Source: Pollenia angustigena (Eukaryota; Arthropoda; Insecta; Diptera; Polleniidae). Taken from it: a stretch of 64,000 nt of DNA. A program made the translations under genes and the position numbers. Where the stretch lies: contig OV884056.1 in the NCBI GenBank assembly GCA_930367215.1, positions 54,002,308-54,066,307 of the forward strand, read 5' to 3'. The stretch's first letter is position 1. Every line of letters starts with the position of its first letter. The notes beneath the pieces were generated by a model. That model was given only the letters and a program-made list of their open reading frames with translations, ran no database searches and had not been told where the DNA came from. Below, piece by piece: positions 1 through 10,222 of the stretch.

Positions 1-368
1 ATATTTTATCTTTCAAAGATAACACTTTCGGTTTTTTAATGACATTTTTCACTTTAAAAATAACAGCGAATACATACATGGATACAATTAAGAAAAAAGA
101 ACGCTGTGACATAAACCAATAAGTGAACTCAATTCGGGGATTTCCCAATTAAAAAAAAAAACATTTTAAAAAGTAAACAACAAAAGAAAAAAATCTGTTC
201 ACGTTTTAGAGCTTCCAGATTTTGTTCACGTTTTAGAATAGTCTGTGTAAAAATAAATTTGTTCACGTTACTGAGACGTTCACCCTTTTGACTGTTCACA
301 TTTTCACGAGTTCACTTTATATATGTACCTACTGTGAGTTCAATCCCCTGGTCAGTCAAGAATATAAA
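1..368. other. A+T-rich sequence with GTTCACGTTTT repeats
   Basis: No coding frame is visible. The words GTTCACGTTTTAGA, TTGTTCACGTTAC and GTTCACATTTTCACG recur between about 195 and 315, so this is probably the inside of an old repeat whose ends lie outside the window or have decayed. Confidence 0.4.
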
Positions 369-483
369 ATTATCAATAAATAGAAACTGGGAATTATTTC
401 CTTAAAAAAATTATAAATTACATAACTGAAATTTAGCTCATAGAATAAATTCGAAAAATAAAAAATCTTGATTATCAATAAAT
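369..483. mobile_element. Short insertion with 13-bp direct repeats
   Basis: ATTATCAATAAAT occurs at 369-381 and again at 471-483, flanking 89 bp. The inserted piece has two parts. Its second part, with the word ACATAACTGAAATTTAGCTC, matches the sequence near 39770-39805. Its first part, with AGAAACTGGGAATTATTTCC, matches the reverse complement of the sequence near 39845. A 5'-inverted fragment between long TSDs is what target-primed retroposition with inversion would leave. It lies inside an older relic of the 560-bp array family. Confidence 0.5.
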
Positions 484-585
484 TTTAATTAAAACATTAA
501 ATTAATTTTACATTTTAACAAATTGTAAAATTTATTTCTTCATAAAAATAATTAAATGGAAATTAAATTTTATGAACTTAAGCTT
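484..585 (+). repeat. Diverged relic of the 560-bp array family, left part
   Basis: The run with TTCTTCATAAAAATAATTAA and TTTTATGAACTTAAGC matches the units at 806-2078 but is clearly more diverged. Its continuation (AAGCCTGATTAAAATATAAA onward) lies at about 3887-3958, on the far side of the inverted-repeat element 586-3880, which therefore split it. Confidence 0.6.
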
Positions 586-805
586 AGTTCACAATCAAAA
601 CAACAATTTCGTTTTTTCTTCTATCTTTTTTCTTCCCAAAGTATTTCATATATTTTCCTTTAATTTTTAGAACAAAAATTTAACTAAAGTTGCGTCTACT
701 TTAACTTCAGCAACAATTTGTATGAAATTGTTTCTGACGTTTAAAATAATTTAATTTAGTTTTGAATGAAAATTTTAACAAAATGTTGAAAAAATTAATA
801 ATTTA

Positions 806-2078
806 ATTAATTTAATTAATTTTCATGTTGTAAAATTCCTTTCTTCATAAAAATAATTTAATGAAAATTAAATTTAATGAACTTAAGCCTAAATAAAAAT
901 ATTAAAAATTTGGATTAAAAACCATAAATAGTTCAATAAAATAACCACAATACTAATAATTGTTAAAAAGCTAAGGCACGAGCTCTATGTTTGCATTTGT
1001 CCTTCAAGTTGTGCTGAAAAGGTCAACAAGAATAAGAAAGACAAAAAATGAAAAAACAAAAAATATGTACTTTGAACTTCAAGAAGAATTCTTGACAAAA
1101 GTACGAAAAAACAGAAGTAAAGGAATAACATGTTAAAATAAATTAAAATAGATAATCATTCAAAGCAAATTTCGATCTACCAAAGGTTGAATACAATTTG
1201 GTTTAAGGATTGATGTTTGACTAATGACGTCAGCAGTCGTCGATGGCTGCGAGTGTTAAACGGCAAGCCCTCTGAGGAGATTGAGTGGTTGCAATCGAAA
1301 CATGTCAGGGTAACCTGTCCGTAAACACCTGGGTTCGAGCCCAGATTGAGTCAAGAATGAAAACTTATCAATAAATTTTAATTAATTTTCATGTTGTAAA
1401 ATTCCTTTCTTCATAAAAATAATTTAATGAAAATTAAATTTAATGAACTTAAGCCTAAATAAAAATATTAAAAATTTGGATTAAAAACCATAAATAGTTC
1501 AATAAAATAACCACAATACTAATAATTGTTAAAAAGCTAAGGCACGAGCTCTATGTTTGCATTTGTCCTTCAAGTTGTGCTGAAAAGGTCAACAAGAATA
1601 AGAAAGACAAAAAATGAAAAAACAAAAAATATGTACTTTGAACTTCAAGAAGAATTCTTGACAAAAGTACGAAAAAACAGAAGTAAAGGAATAACATGTT
1701 AAAATAAATTAAAATAGATAATCATTCAAAGCAAATTTCGATCTACCAAAGGTTGAATACAATTTGGTTTAAGGATTGATGTTTGACTAATGACGTCAGC
1801 AGTCGTCGATGGCTGCGAGTGTTAAACGGCAAGCCCTCTGAGGAGATTGAGTGGTTGCAATCGAAACATGTCAGGGTAACCTGTCCGTAAACCCAGATTG
1901 AGTCAAGAATGAAAACTTATCAATAAATTTTAATTAATTTTCATGTTGTAAAATTCCTTTCTTCATAAAAATAATTTAATGAAAATTAAATTTAATGAAC
2001 TTAAGCCTAAATAAAAATATTAAAAATTTGGATTAAAAACCATAAATAGTTCAATAAAATAACCACAATACTAATAAT
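806..2078 (+). repeat. Tandem array C of the ~560-bp family (sense strand)
   Basis: The unit end CCACAATACTAAT occurs at 945, 1511 and 2063, giving spacings of 566 and 552 bp. It begins with a 5'-truncated unit of about 150 bp, followed by two nearly full units. Each carries a GC-richer core (about 1225-1350 in the first). In the first unit the core contains GGTTCGAGCCC at 1332-1342, a fit to a pol III B box. The second unit has lost 14 bp that include this motif, which accounts for its shorter length. The inverted copies of the same family are arrays A (17192-18166) and B (35655-37502). No open frame is conserved. Confidence 0.8.
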
Positions 2079-2172
2079 AAATCTATAATATTGTTGTGGC
2101 AAAAATTTGCAAACGGTTTCTTAATCCAAAATGTGTGTGGTTGAAAAAGAAATTGTTGTTCTATAATGAACA

Positions 2173-3841
2173 CAGTGATGCCAGGAAAAATTAAAAAAAA
2201 TCCCTACGTGTGTCCAAAAAAATCACTTTTTTCTCTACAACCAAAAAAAATTTCCGTACGTTAAAAATTTATTGTTTTTAGCGACAAGCAAACAAACTCA
2301 TATTTACTTTGTTAACATTTTGTACATATTTATTATAAAATTTATTTATTATTAAAAAAACAATTAATTTCAAAAATAACAAATTTAATTTTTTTCTTTT
2401 TGACAGAAACGCCTTTATAAATCCTTTTATCTAGAACAAAACAGAGTCAAACTTCGTATTTGATGTATCATTGATTCATCTTTTGTTCATTATTTAACAG
2501 TTAATAGTTTTCAAGAATACTTATTTTTAATAATTTTTTTAACATAAGTATCTAGTAGTTTTTAGCAAACTTGGTACCAAATAAAAGGGGGCTCTGTAAA
2601 ATTTAAAAAAAAATGTTTTCTTCAGTTCCCCTGAACTTAAACATAAAAAAAGTTCCTTTTAAAAGTAAATGATTTCCTTTCCTTAAAAGTTTTCTTTTAC
2701 AATTTTTTAACATTTTGAAATTGTATATTTTTAGTATTGGGCAAAATCTTTCATTCTCTTTCAGAAAGGTTGAGTGAATTAATTCATTCTTTTCTTTCAC
2801 CTTTCTAAATCACAAACAGCTTTCAGAATGAAGTGTCAAGTTCGTTTGAGGAATGATTAAACTGATATTTTTAAAGCAAAAACGTATTTTTATAGTTAAT
2901 GGAAATTAGATTTAAAGTTTAAGAGTTGTTTTAGAAAAATGTATAAAATAAGCACACATTTAGTATGTTTATGTACGTATGTAAAAGTTCAGATTGCTCT
3001 TATTGTCATTCGCTAAAAAAAAGTTTAAAAAAAAACGTAATTTCAATAAAAGTTCAATAGAAGGGAAAAGGCATAACAAACAAGATAGACATAAAACAGA
3101 ATATAAAAGAATACAAGATGAAACCGAAAGTTGAAAGAAATGGAAAGAAAATACGGAAATATTTCATTCTTTCACTTAAGTGAATCATTCAGTTGAAGTA
3201 ATTCATTCAAGAACGACACAAGCCTATATATTTTTATTTCTCTTAGCTTAGAAGGTGTGATTGTTTTTCTTTACAAATAAATGTCTATGCTGAAATTTCA
3301 TTTACTAGATATTCGCTTTAAATCAGCGTTCTATCCGGTTGTCGTTGTCGTCATCGGCAGTGTCGTTTCTTGTAATATATTAAAGTGAAGTGTGCTCCTT
3401 AATCTTCTACAAAAAACGACACTGTCGATGGCGGCAACGACAACCGGAATAAAGCTGAATATTCGCATACATTTTAGAGAATGTGGGTGCGAATGCAAAT
3501 ACAAAAATAAGAGAATAGGTCGCAATGCGAAGGCGAATATACGTTGCCACTTAATTATATATTAGGGGGTTCGAAGAATATTCGGGTACATGGTTTTAAT
3601 ATATGGATTGCCAGGCTGTTAGGACTCATAGATATGGTTTCTTTTAAAAATGCTACATTTGTACTAAAATGCTATTGTATATGAAAAATTTTCATTTTTA
3701 AATGAAAATAAGATGAATATTTACGTATTTTTAGATAATATATTGAAAATGAGATATAATTTTGAAAATTCCCTACATTTGCCTTAAAATAAAAAATCCC
3801 TACAAAAAAAAGGGGAAAATTCCCTACATTTGGCATCACTG
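2173..3841. mobile_element. hAT-like element, CAGTGATGCCA ends
   Basis: It starts CAGTGATGCCA and ends TGGCATCACTG, an 11-bp perfect TIR. Flanking 8-mers are AATGAACA (2165-2172) and TATGAACA (3842-3849), a one-mismatch TSD. The words CCCTAC and TCCCTACA are repeated just inside both ends. A CAGTG start and an 8-bp duplication are typical of the hAT superfamily. No transposase frame is visible, so it is non-autonomous or fully decayed. It carries a palindrome at 3335-3449 and disrupts the right arm of 586-3880. Confidence 0.75.
3335..3449. mobile_element. Short palindromic MITE
   Basis: Arms of about 45 bp, starting CCGGTTGTCGTTGTCGTCAT and mirrored by a right arm ending GGCAACGACAACCGG, surround a loop of about 35 bp. 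The arms are GC-richer than the surroundings and differ at only a few positions. A clear TSD is not seen. An overlapping minus-strand frame (3331-3525) is just the reading of one arm. Confidence 0.6.
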
Positions 3842-3886
3842 TATGAACACCAAATGAAAATGTTTTTTTGATTGTGAACGAAGCTT

Positions 3887-3965
3887 TAATTAAGCCTGAT
3901 TAAAATATAAAAATTTGGGTTAAAACCCATAAACACTTCAGTAAAATATACTTACATACATAATA
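3887..3965 (+). repeat. Diverged relic of the 560-bp array family, right part
   Basis: AAGCCTGATTAAAATATAAA followed by a ...TTTGGGTTAAAACCCATAAA run is a diverged version of the last ~100 bp of the array units. It continues the fragment at 484-585 that was split by the element at 586-3880. Confidence 0.55.
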
Positions 3966-4530
3966 GCTCTGTTTCTTTACTTTTTGGGTAAAGTTCGTGA
4001 AAATGAGAGCAAGCTTAAATTTCTCTCATAAAGAGACAAAATTACACAAAAGTACGGGAACAGAAAAAACCAAATTTTAAGCACGAAATAAAAAGTCATT
4101 GTTTTGATAGTTTTTACAAAACAATAAAAATGTATGCCACTTTTGAAAAATTGTATATTGTCTGCAGAAATAAACTAATTTTACCAAAAATTAAACCAAA
4201 CAAACACTTTTACAATAATAAACATTATATTTTTCTAATATTTCAACATAAAACTTTATATTTAAGTACATTATTTGACTCCACAACACTTTTTCCAAAA
4301 TTTGGTTCAAAATTTTTTTGCTTTGCATTTCATTGTTTTGTTTATGTTTTACAGCTGTTTGACAATTTACACAATTTGCACGAAGAAAAATTCTGGGCTG
4401 TTTCGTGCAAGAAGAAGAAGAATTTAATTCTCTCAAATCCGCTCTCATTTACACAAATTAAAAGTACGGGAATGCTTTTCGTGCAAATTGGGATCCCGAG
4501 GGATCCCAAAGTAGAGTAAAGAAACAGAGC
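3966..4530. mobile_element. TIR element with TA flanks
   Basis: It starts GCTCTGTTTCTTTACT and ends AGTAAAGAAACAGAGC, a 16-bp perfect TIR flanked by TA on both sides (AAT is an alternative 3-bp reading). Length is 565 bp. TA duplication points to Tc1/mariner-type mobilisation. A 129-codon open frame on the plus strand (4130-4519) lies inside it, but composition and lack of recognisable motifs suggest chance. It sits 13 bp from the next fold-back element. Confidence 0.65.
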
Positions 4531-4543
4531 TAATATGTATTAT

Positions 4544-5332
4544 TAGGGTGGTTACAAGAAATCAATGTTGAATTTTCCATCGGCGCAACTCCCTAATATG
4601 TGCCAATAGCATAGAAAATGCGATTAACAAAGTTTCAGAGCAATCGGATAACGCTAACATGTGTCTCATTAAGAATAAATAATGGAAAAACAGCGATTTT
4701 TCACTAAAATTCGTATTTCTTTGCCTTTATAACCGAAACCATTCATTCTAGGAACCTGAGTCGAGTCTTGTTTTATAGGAAATTTTATTCTTATTAATTT
4801 TGATTTTAATAGTTTTGTTCCTTATACCTATAGATAAAGAGATATTTAACATTAAATAACGACAAAGAAATACGATTTTCCACTAAAATTTGTCAAAAAA
4901 ATATGCCAATAGCCTAGGAAATCGGATTGACAAAGTTTAAGCCCAATCGGATAACGTCAACACGTGCATCATTGAGCATTAATTAGGGAAAAACTAAAAT
5001 TCGTTTTTCTTTGTCCTTAATTAATGCTAAATATCACTTTATCTATTGGTATAAGGAACAAAACTATCAATATCAAAATTAATAAGAATAAAATTTCCTA
5101 TAAAACAAGACTCGACTCAGGTTCCTAGAATGAACGGTTTCGGTTATAAAGACAAAGAAAAACGAATTTTAGTGAAAAATCGCTGTTTTTCCTTAAATTA
5201 TGCCCAATGAGCCACGTGTTAACGTTATTCGATTGGGCTGAAACTTTCTCAATTGCATTGTCTATCCTATTGGCTCATGTAAGGGGGCTGCCCCGACGGA
5301 AAAATCAACATTAATTTCTTGTAACCACCCTA
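4544..5332. mobile_element. Fold-back element with ~350-bp arms
   Basis: The ends are TAGGGTGGTTACAAGAAAT and its inverted match ATTTCTTGTAACCACCCTA. Arms of roughly 350-390 bp mirror each other and leave almost no unique centre. Both sides carry ATGTATTAT (4535-4543 and 5333-5341), a perfect 9-bp duplication. If the TIR is read one or two bases longer, the duplication shortens to 7 or 5 bp. Long arms with a 9-bp TSD recall Foldback or MULE-type elements. No transposase is present. Confidence 0.75.
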
Positions 5333-5342
5333 ATGTATTATG

Positions 5343-6847
5343 TATGCATATATTTAATTAAAAAACCTTCTGATAAAAAATTGTTGAAACTTTTCCGGTT
5401 TGCATAGCCTTTAAATATCTAGAATCTAAAATGAAGGCAGACCACTTTAACCCACACGTTCACCAAAACTGACTACCCCCTATTCCAGCTAACGGTCATT
5501 TCAAACAAAACAAAAACAGACAAGAAAAAATGTGTATGAAAATTATAAAAATCCTGGTGAAAAATCACAAAATAATAAAAATCATAAAAAAAACGTCATC
5601 AGGAAAAAGAAAAAAACATCTGCTCCTGATGGCACTTTAGTCTCGGTCAAACTCAAACAGACAACTACAAAAACAACTCTTCTCATTGCTATTGTGATTT
5701 AGAAGCTGTTGCTATCGTTGTTGTAGTTTTTGTTGCTGCAATCTCTTCATATGCACGCGTCCAATAGTTTAATGTTAAAAATATTCGAAACCAAAATATA
5801 TTTTTTTCTATTTGAATTTTCACATTTTAATTTCGTTTTTTGTTTTTTTTTTTTTTCTTTTCGTTTTGAGTGTTTTTTTTTTCGTAAAACGAATAGCACA
5901 CGTTTGGTCTATTTAAATTGTTCGTAAATTGCTGTTATTTGATAATGTCCTTTTACTCCTGCTCTCCAATGTTTTAACCATCCGTTGTTTGTTGATGTTG
6001 TTGTTGTTTTTTTTAATATTTTTGATTTTCATTTATATCTGGGGTTGTGGAGTATTATTGTATCGCAGAGATATCAAATAAACGTGTGGCCGGCATATTG
6101 ACACTCATTTATACTTTTATGTTTGGAAATCATAGAATATGTAAAAAATAACTGGCATTTATCATGTACGAGAATTATGTAAATACATATTGATTAAGTA
6201 TATAGAGGTCTATTAAATATTAATGGTTATGTATGCACAATTAAAATACATAGACCAAAGATATAAGTATAAAATAAGATATAGGTCCACATATATATAT
6301 ATAAATATATGTATATATATATACATATATACTTAAAACAAGCAATACATCATAAAAAAATTATTTATTACAAAATTTTTTTAAATAAAAAAATTTAGCA
6401 ATTAAAAATTAAAACCCGAAAATTAAGAAACATGGATTCTGTTTTGGCTACATTAAGAAAATCAGATATGTGATGATATTTTTAAAAAGAAACGAATTAA
6501 CATTTAATGGGGTTTTCATAAATTTTCCTTTTATTTCCTAATTTTTTATTTATCCATATTTCAGTAAAATCAGTCAAATTTTTTTAAAAAAGATCTCGTG
6601 TATTGATAACGAAGCAATTTGTACCAAATTAAGATATTTTAAGCGTTATAGCCTTTTCATACATACAACATTTTACATCTGCTATCAATTTGCGAAGATG
6701 TTGAAATTTAAAAAAATTTCACCATTTCTAAAAAAAAAATTTTATTTTTTTAAAAACTTTTTTTCTACAAAAGTGCCAAAGACTTAAAAGAAAACACCAA
6801 AATGTATATGGAATTAATTTTGTTAACTTATTAAAATAAAAAAAAAA
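5343..6847. other. A+T-rich sequence, no gene seen
   Basis: Poly-A and poly-T tracts (for example 5828-5850), a TTGTTGTTG stretch near 5985 and a TA/CATA microsatellite at about 6287-6335 are present. No inverted ends, TSDs or convincing open frames were found. Confidence 0.4.
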
Positions 6848-6852
6848 AACAA

Positions 6853-7270
6853 AACAAGTAAGAGTGCTATATTCTTATAATCTTATATACCCTTCACCAT
6901 GGTGCAATAAAAACAACAACATTTTTAAACCGATTTGACAGATTTATATACAGACGTTTTTCGAAAGACATTTACTTTGATGATAAAACTTCGATTCGGG
7001 AAGATCTATGATTCCCTAAAATAGGTATTTTTCAAAAAAATTTATATTTTGGACATAACTTCTTTGTATCTGAACCGATTTTTCCGAGTTTTTCAGAAAA
7101 TATGTTCTGTTAAAGACTACTGATCTTCTGATATATACGTGTACAGAGGTCCTATGAAAGCCCTTAAATTTAAGTTTATAAAAATGTTGATGTTTTTATC
7201 GCATTTTAGAAGCATTTTGCCCATAACTTGCCCATTTCTTAACCGATTTGACATATTTATATCCGACGTG

Positions 7271-7308
<38 letters not shown>

Positions 7309-7310
7309 GT
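6853..7310 (+). mobile_element. Mini-me related fragment and TA microsatellite
   Basis: It begins AACAAGTAAGAGTGCTATAT and reaches ATATACCCTTCACC, the same terminal words that end the element at 7890-8945 on the other strand. Inside are CCGATTTGACA and a segment (CGATTCGGGAAGA) also found near 52390. A pure TA run lies at about 7267-7310. It appears to be one end of an element whose other end has decayed. Confidence 0.5.
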
Positions 7311-7889
7311 GGAATTCCCCATTATGGACCCTTCCGTTAAGCGGGCACCCACTTTATTCGTGGATGACGTCTGAAATTATGAATGAATGGTGACCAAAGC
7401 TTAAACGATTTTTATCATGTCGATGATTAGTTACCAGTTGAGAGATCACTGTTGGACCTACGCGTATAAGTACAAGAACAATTTTCTTAAGTTCAACAGA
7501 TTTCTGATAACACAGCAGATAAAATTGAACCTTTAGGTCTTCAAGAAGCAAAAAATAACATATTAACATATAAAGAGGCTTTGACGAAAGCCCATGAATT
7601 TACTTTAATAGCCACACTTTCAAGGTGTTATTGCTAAGACCAAAACTCGCCAATATAGGAGGGAGGAATAATTTTTTGAAATAACTCAAAAATCTAACAG
7701 ATACTCAAAGTTACATTAAAGTTTTGTTGTTAATAAACCTAAATGAATTGTTATTTTTTTAATAAAAGTGGTTATAAACACTATTATTATTGTGGAATTA
7801 CTTACAAAATGGCATTTGTTTTGAAAGCAGCGTTACCATTTGTCATGTTTTTCCTTTTTTGCAAGCCTTTATTTGTTTAAATTTTTTTT
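7311..7889. other. No gene seen; possible pogo-like fragment
   Basis: GACCCTTCCGTTAAGCGGGC near 7326 resembles the stretch at about 23990-24025 (CTTAACGGATACC and TTTAGCGGACACC). Such words occur at the ends of pogo/Tigger-type elements, but I see no matching inverted partner. The rest is unremarkable A+T-rich DNA. Confidence 0.3.
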
Positions 7890-8945
7890 ATACCCTCCAC
7901 CACAATTAGTTGTGAAGAGGGTATATTAAGTTTGTCATTCCGTGTGAAACTTTTTTTATTATTCATCTCAGACCCCATAAAGTATATATATTCTGGGTCC
8001 TTGAGTAATTCTAAGTCGATTTAGCCATGTCCGTCTGTCTGTCCGTCTGTTGAAAACACGCTCACTTTGAACAACTCAAAAGAAATGAACAAACTTGGTG
8101 CCAAATTGCTTGTAGTTATCCTAAGCAGTTTGGGATTTAAATCCAGCAAAATCGATTCAGTAGGACCAGAGCTATGAACCAAAATGTGGAACCGCCACCT
8201 TAAAAAAAATTGATAATTTTGTTACAAAAAATTACATAAATGCTGGAACAAGTCACGGAATGACTTGTTTTATTGACTGGAAATCACGCTGTTAAATTTC
8301 GTGAAGATCCGTCCATAATTTACCCTAAGCCCCATATAAACACTTCTCCCGGAAAACAGTTTAGTACGCCTAAAACCGTAAAAAATAACGCTAGCGTAAC
8401 AAAATTTGGTACGTCACAGTTTTTTAGGACTAGAAATAACACTGTGAAATTTCGTGACGATCGGTCCATAATTCACCTTAGGCCCCATATAAACCCTACT
8501 ACCGGAAAACAGTTTAGTACGCCTTAAACCGTAAAAAATAATGCAATCATAACAAATTTTGGACTATAAATGATACTGTGAAATTTCGTGAGGATCGGTA
8601 CATAATTTACCCTAGGCCCCATAGAAACCTTACTCCCGGAAAACAGTTTAGTACACCTAAAACCATAATTAATAATGCTATCATAACAGAAATTGGTACG
8701 TCACAGTTTTAAAGGACTAGAAATGACGCTGTGAAATTTCGTGATAATCGGTCCATAATTTACCCTAGGCCCCATATAAACCCTACTACCGGAAAACAGT
8801 TTAGTCGCCTAAAACCATAATTAATAACAAATCGTCACAGTTTAAGATAATAATAACATCATACAGATATTATCCTTAAACATTCGAACTGTCGGTGGAG
8901 GGTATCAAAGATTCGGCACAGCCGAATATAGCACTCTAACTTGTT
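7890..8945. mobile_element. Mini-me type element
   Basis: The left end is TACCCTCCACCACAATTAG and the right end GGTGGAGGGTATCAAAGATT, so CTCCACC-type ends face each other. At about 7983-8052 a TA run (TATATATATTC), then a core ending AAGTCGATTTAGCCATGTCC, then GTCTGTCTGTCCGTCTGTTG follow in order. This is the layout known for mini-me elements of Diptera. The right end also holds a short hairpin, ATTCGGCACAGCCGAAT. The centre has been expanded by a 140-bp tandem repeat. No coding capacity. Confidence 0.7.
8265..8830. repeat. ~140-bp tandem repeat, about four copies
   Basis: Diagnostic words repeat in order: GTGAAATTTCGTGA(T/C)GATC, CCATAATTTACCCTAGGCCC, CCCGGAAAACAGTTTAGTA and CCTAAAACC. Copies start near 8276, 8440, 8577 and 8729. 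They diverge by substitutions and small indels, so the array is old. An 84-codon open frame here is only the reading of two copies. Confidence 0.75.
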
Positions 8946-9279
8946 TTTTTATATTATTGAACAAAATTAATTTCAAATACAATTTGGTACTTTCGTTAGA
9001 AAAAAGTATTTAAAAAAAGTTTTTTATCAGAAGCTGGGCACTTGTCGTTTAAACCTAATTCGGGTACGCTGAATCCAGTAGTGCTAGCCGTTTTTTTAGG
9101 TTAGCTCTTGTTTTCAAGATATACCATTACATATTTCGAAAATGGAGGAGGTAGCACAATGCTTTAGCTTATCTAAAAAACGTGTCAATTTCGAGCAAAG
9201 TGTAATAGATGTTTCAAGTGTAAATGCATGCTTTACATTTTCAAAATCTTCCTTGCGTTTCTCCGAAATGTATGCATAT

Positions 9280-9435
9280 CTGGAGAACGGAAATCTTTAT
9301 TGTGTTTATGTTGAAGGTGCCATAGCAACTTCTCCAATCCAGCCTCCATTGTGAGACGTTTTGTATACAAAGCCAAACTATTTGTTCAAGATTTAAAAAC
9401 GTTTACTGTAACCGTTCTTCAGATATATTAATATT
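9280..9435 (-). repeat. Decayed copy of the 150-bp GGGCGTGGCAC repeat
   Basis: Read on the minus strand, the run resembles the units at 43020-43560: CTGAAGAACGGTTACAGTAA, then a TTTGTATAC block, then CTGGATTGGAGAAGTTGC. A further copy lies at about 9782-9912, and both are strongly mutated. The flanking stretches 8951-9279 and 9913-10222 show nothing clear. Confidence 0.5.
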
Positions 9436-9461
9436 AGTCCCTTTTCGATCCATCAAGGATC

Positions 9462-9741
9462 ATGGGTCATATCCGAATCGTATACATTTCTTAAAGCTAA
9501 GGGTCGTCATCGGAGTGGTAGTCGTTTGGTTGAAATTTGATGTGGTTCCGTTAATCGGATTTATTGAAGATGTGGAGCTGATTTGGGCAGCAGCATCTGA
9601 TTTTGGAACTGGTGCTGCCAGCATCGCCTCCAGGCTGGCCGTGTGCAGAGGATTTAATTACTGGGGCTTAGGGTTATTCAGCTCAAGTTCGGTCGTCAGA
9701 GCCTTGTTTGAACAAGCAGATTACGCCACATGCAGTATAGA
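9462..9741 (-). pseudogene. Exon-like relic, function unknown
   Basis: This block is visibly GC-richer than its surroundings. One minus-strand frame reads SACSNKALTTELELNNPKPQ, then one stop (TAA), then LNPLHTASLEAMLAAPVPKS, then a Ser/Thr/Asn/Gln-rich run, and ends at a TGA near 9464. The composition resembles a low-complexity segment of a fly regulatory protein, but I do not recognise the gene. The internal stop, and its position between two copies of an old dispersed repeat, suggest a decayed or transposed fragment. A chance frame cannot be excluded. The plus-strand frame at 9515-9745 is probably its shadow. Confidence 0.35.
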
Positions 9742-10222
9742 TTGACATTTGGATAGTATATAGTAATCTTTATTGTCTTTGTATGCGAGGTGCCACGTCC
9801 ACATCTCGAATCCAGCTAACTTCTTAACATATGTTTTGTATACATACATAGATATTAAACTTTTTCTTTCTAAGTTTGAAACTTTTAATGTAATTGTTCT
9901 CCAGATACTTTGTAATTTATATTGTCTCTCCCGGGTAATCAGGAAATTACTGTGAAGGTTTCGGAAAAATTGATGCAGTAGTTTAGGAGTCTAAAGGAAA
10001 CAAATTAACACACAGACAAATGCCTCTTCATTTATAGTTATGTATATACATAGACAATTGCGTGGTACTTCGGAATAAAAATTAAGACATTATTTTGGAA
10101 ATGGATTGGAAAATGTTCAAAATTATTGTAAGTTTGAATAACTATAATTTTGAAATTGGTTAATAAATATAAATATTTTTTTTTTTTTAATTTTTAATCG
10201 AGGCTAAAAGAAATGATATAAG

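Larger units (their letters stand above)
586..3880. mobile_element. Composite element with GTTCACAATCAAAA inverted ends
   Basis: The left end reads GTTCACAATCAAAACAACA and the reverse complement of the right end reads GTTCACAATCAAAAAAACA. Both sides are flanked by AAGCTT (580-585 and 3881-3886), a possible 6-bp TSD, although AAGCTT is palindromic and so weak evidence. The interior holds the tandem array at 806-2078 and the hAT at 2173-3841, leaving only about 400 bp of its own sequence. No coding frame is recognised and the superfamily is unassigned. Confidence 0.55.

Noticed and set aside
1225..1350. A genuine tRNA gene around GGTTCGAGCCC
   Set aside because: No cloverleaf with paired acceptor, anticodon and T arms could be drawn. 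The motif is part of a repeated unit, so only a tRNA-like or pol III-box origin is possible.
4130..4519. 129-codon plus-strand open frame
   Set aside because: It lies wholly inside the TA-flanked element 3966-4530, ends in its inverted repeat, is dominated by F/K/N/I codons of A+T-rich DNA and shows no transposase motif.
8273..8527. 84-codon repetitive open frame
   Set aside because: It is the reading of two units of the 140-bp tandem repeat; the other units carry stops.
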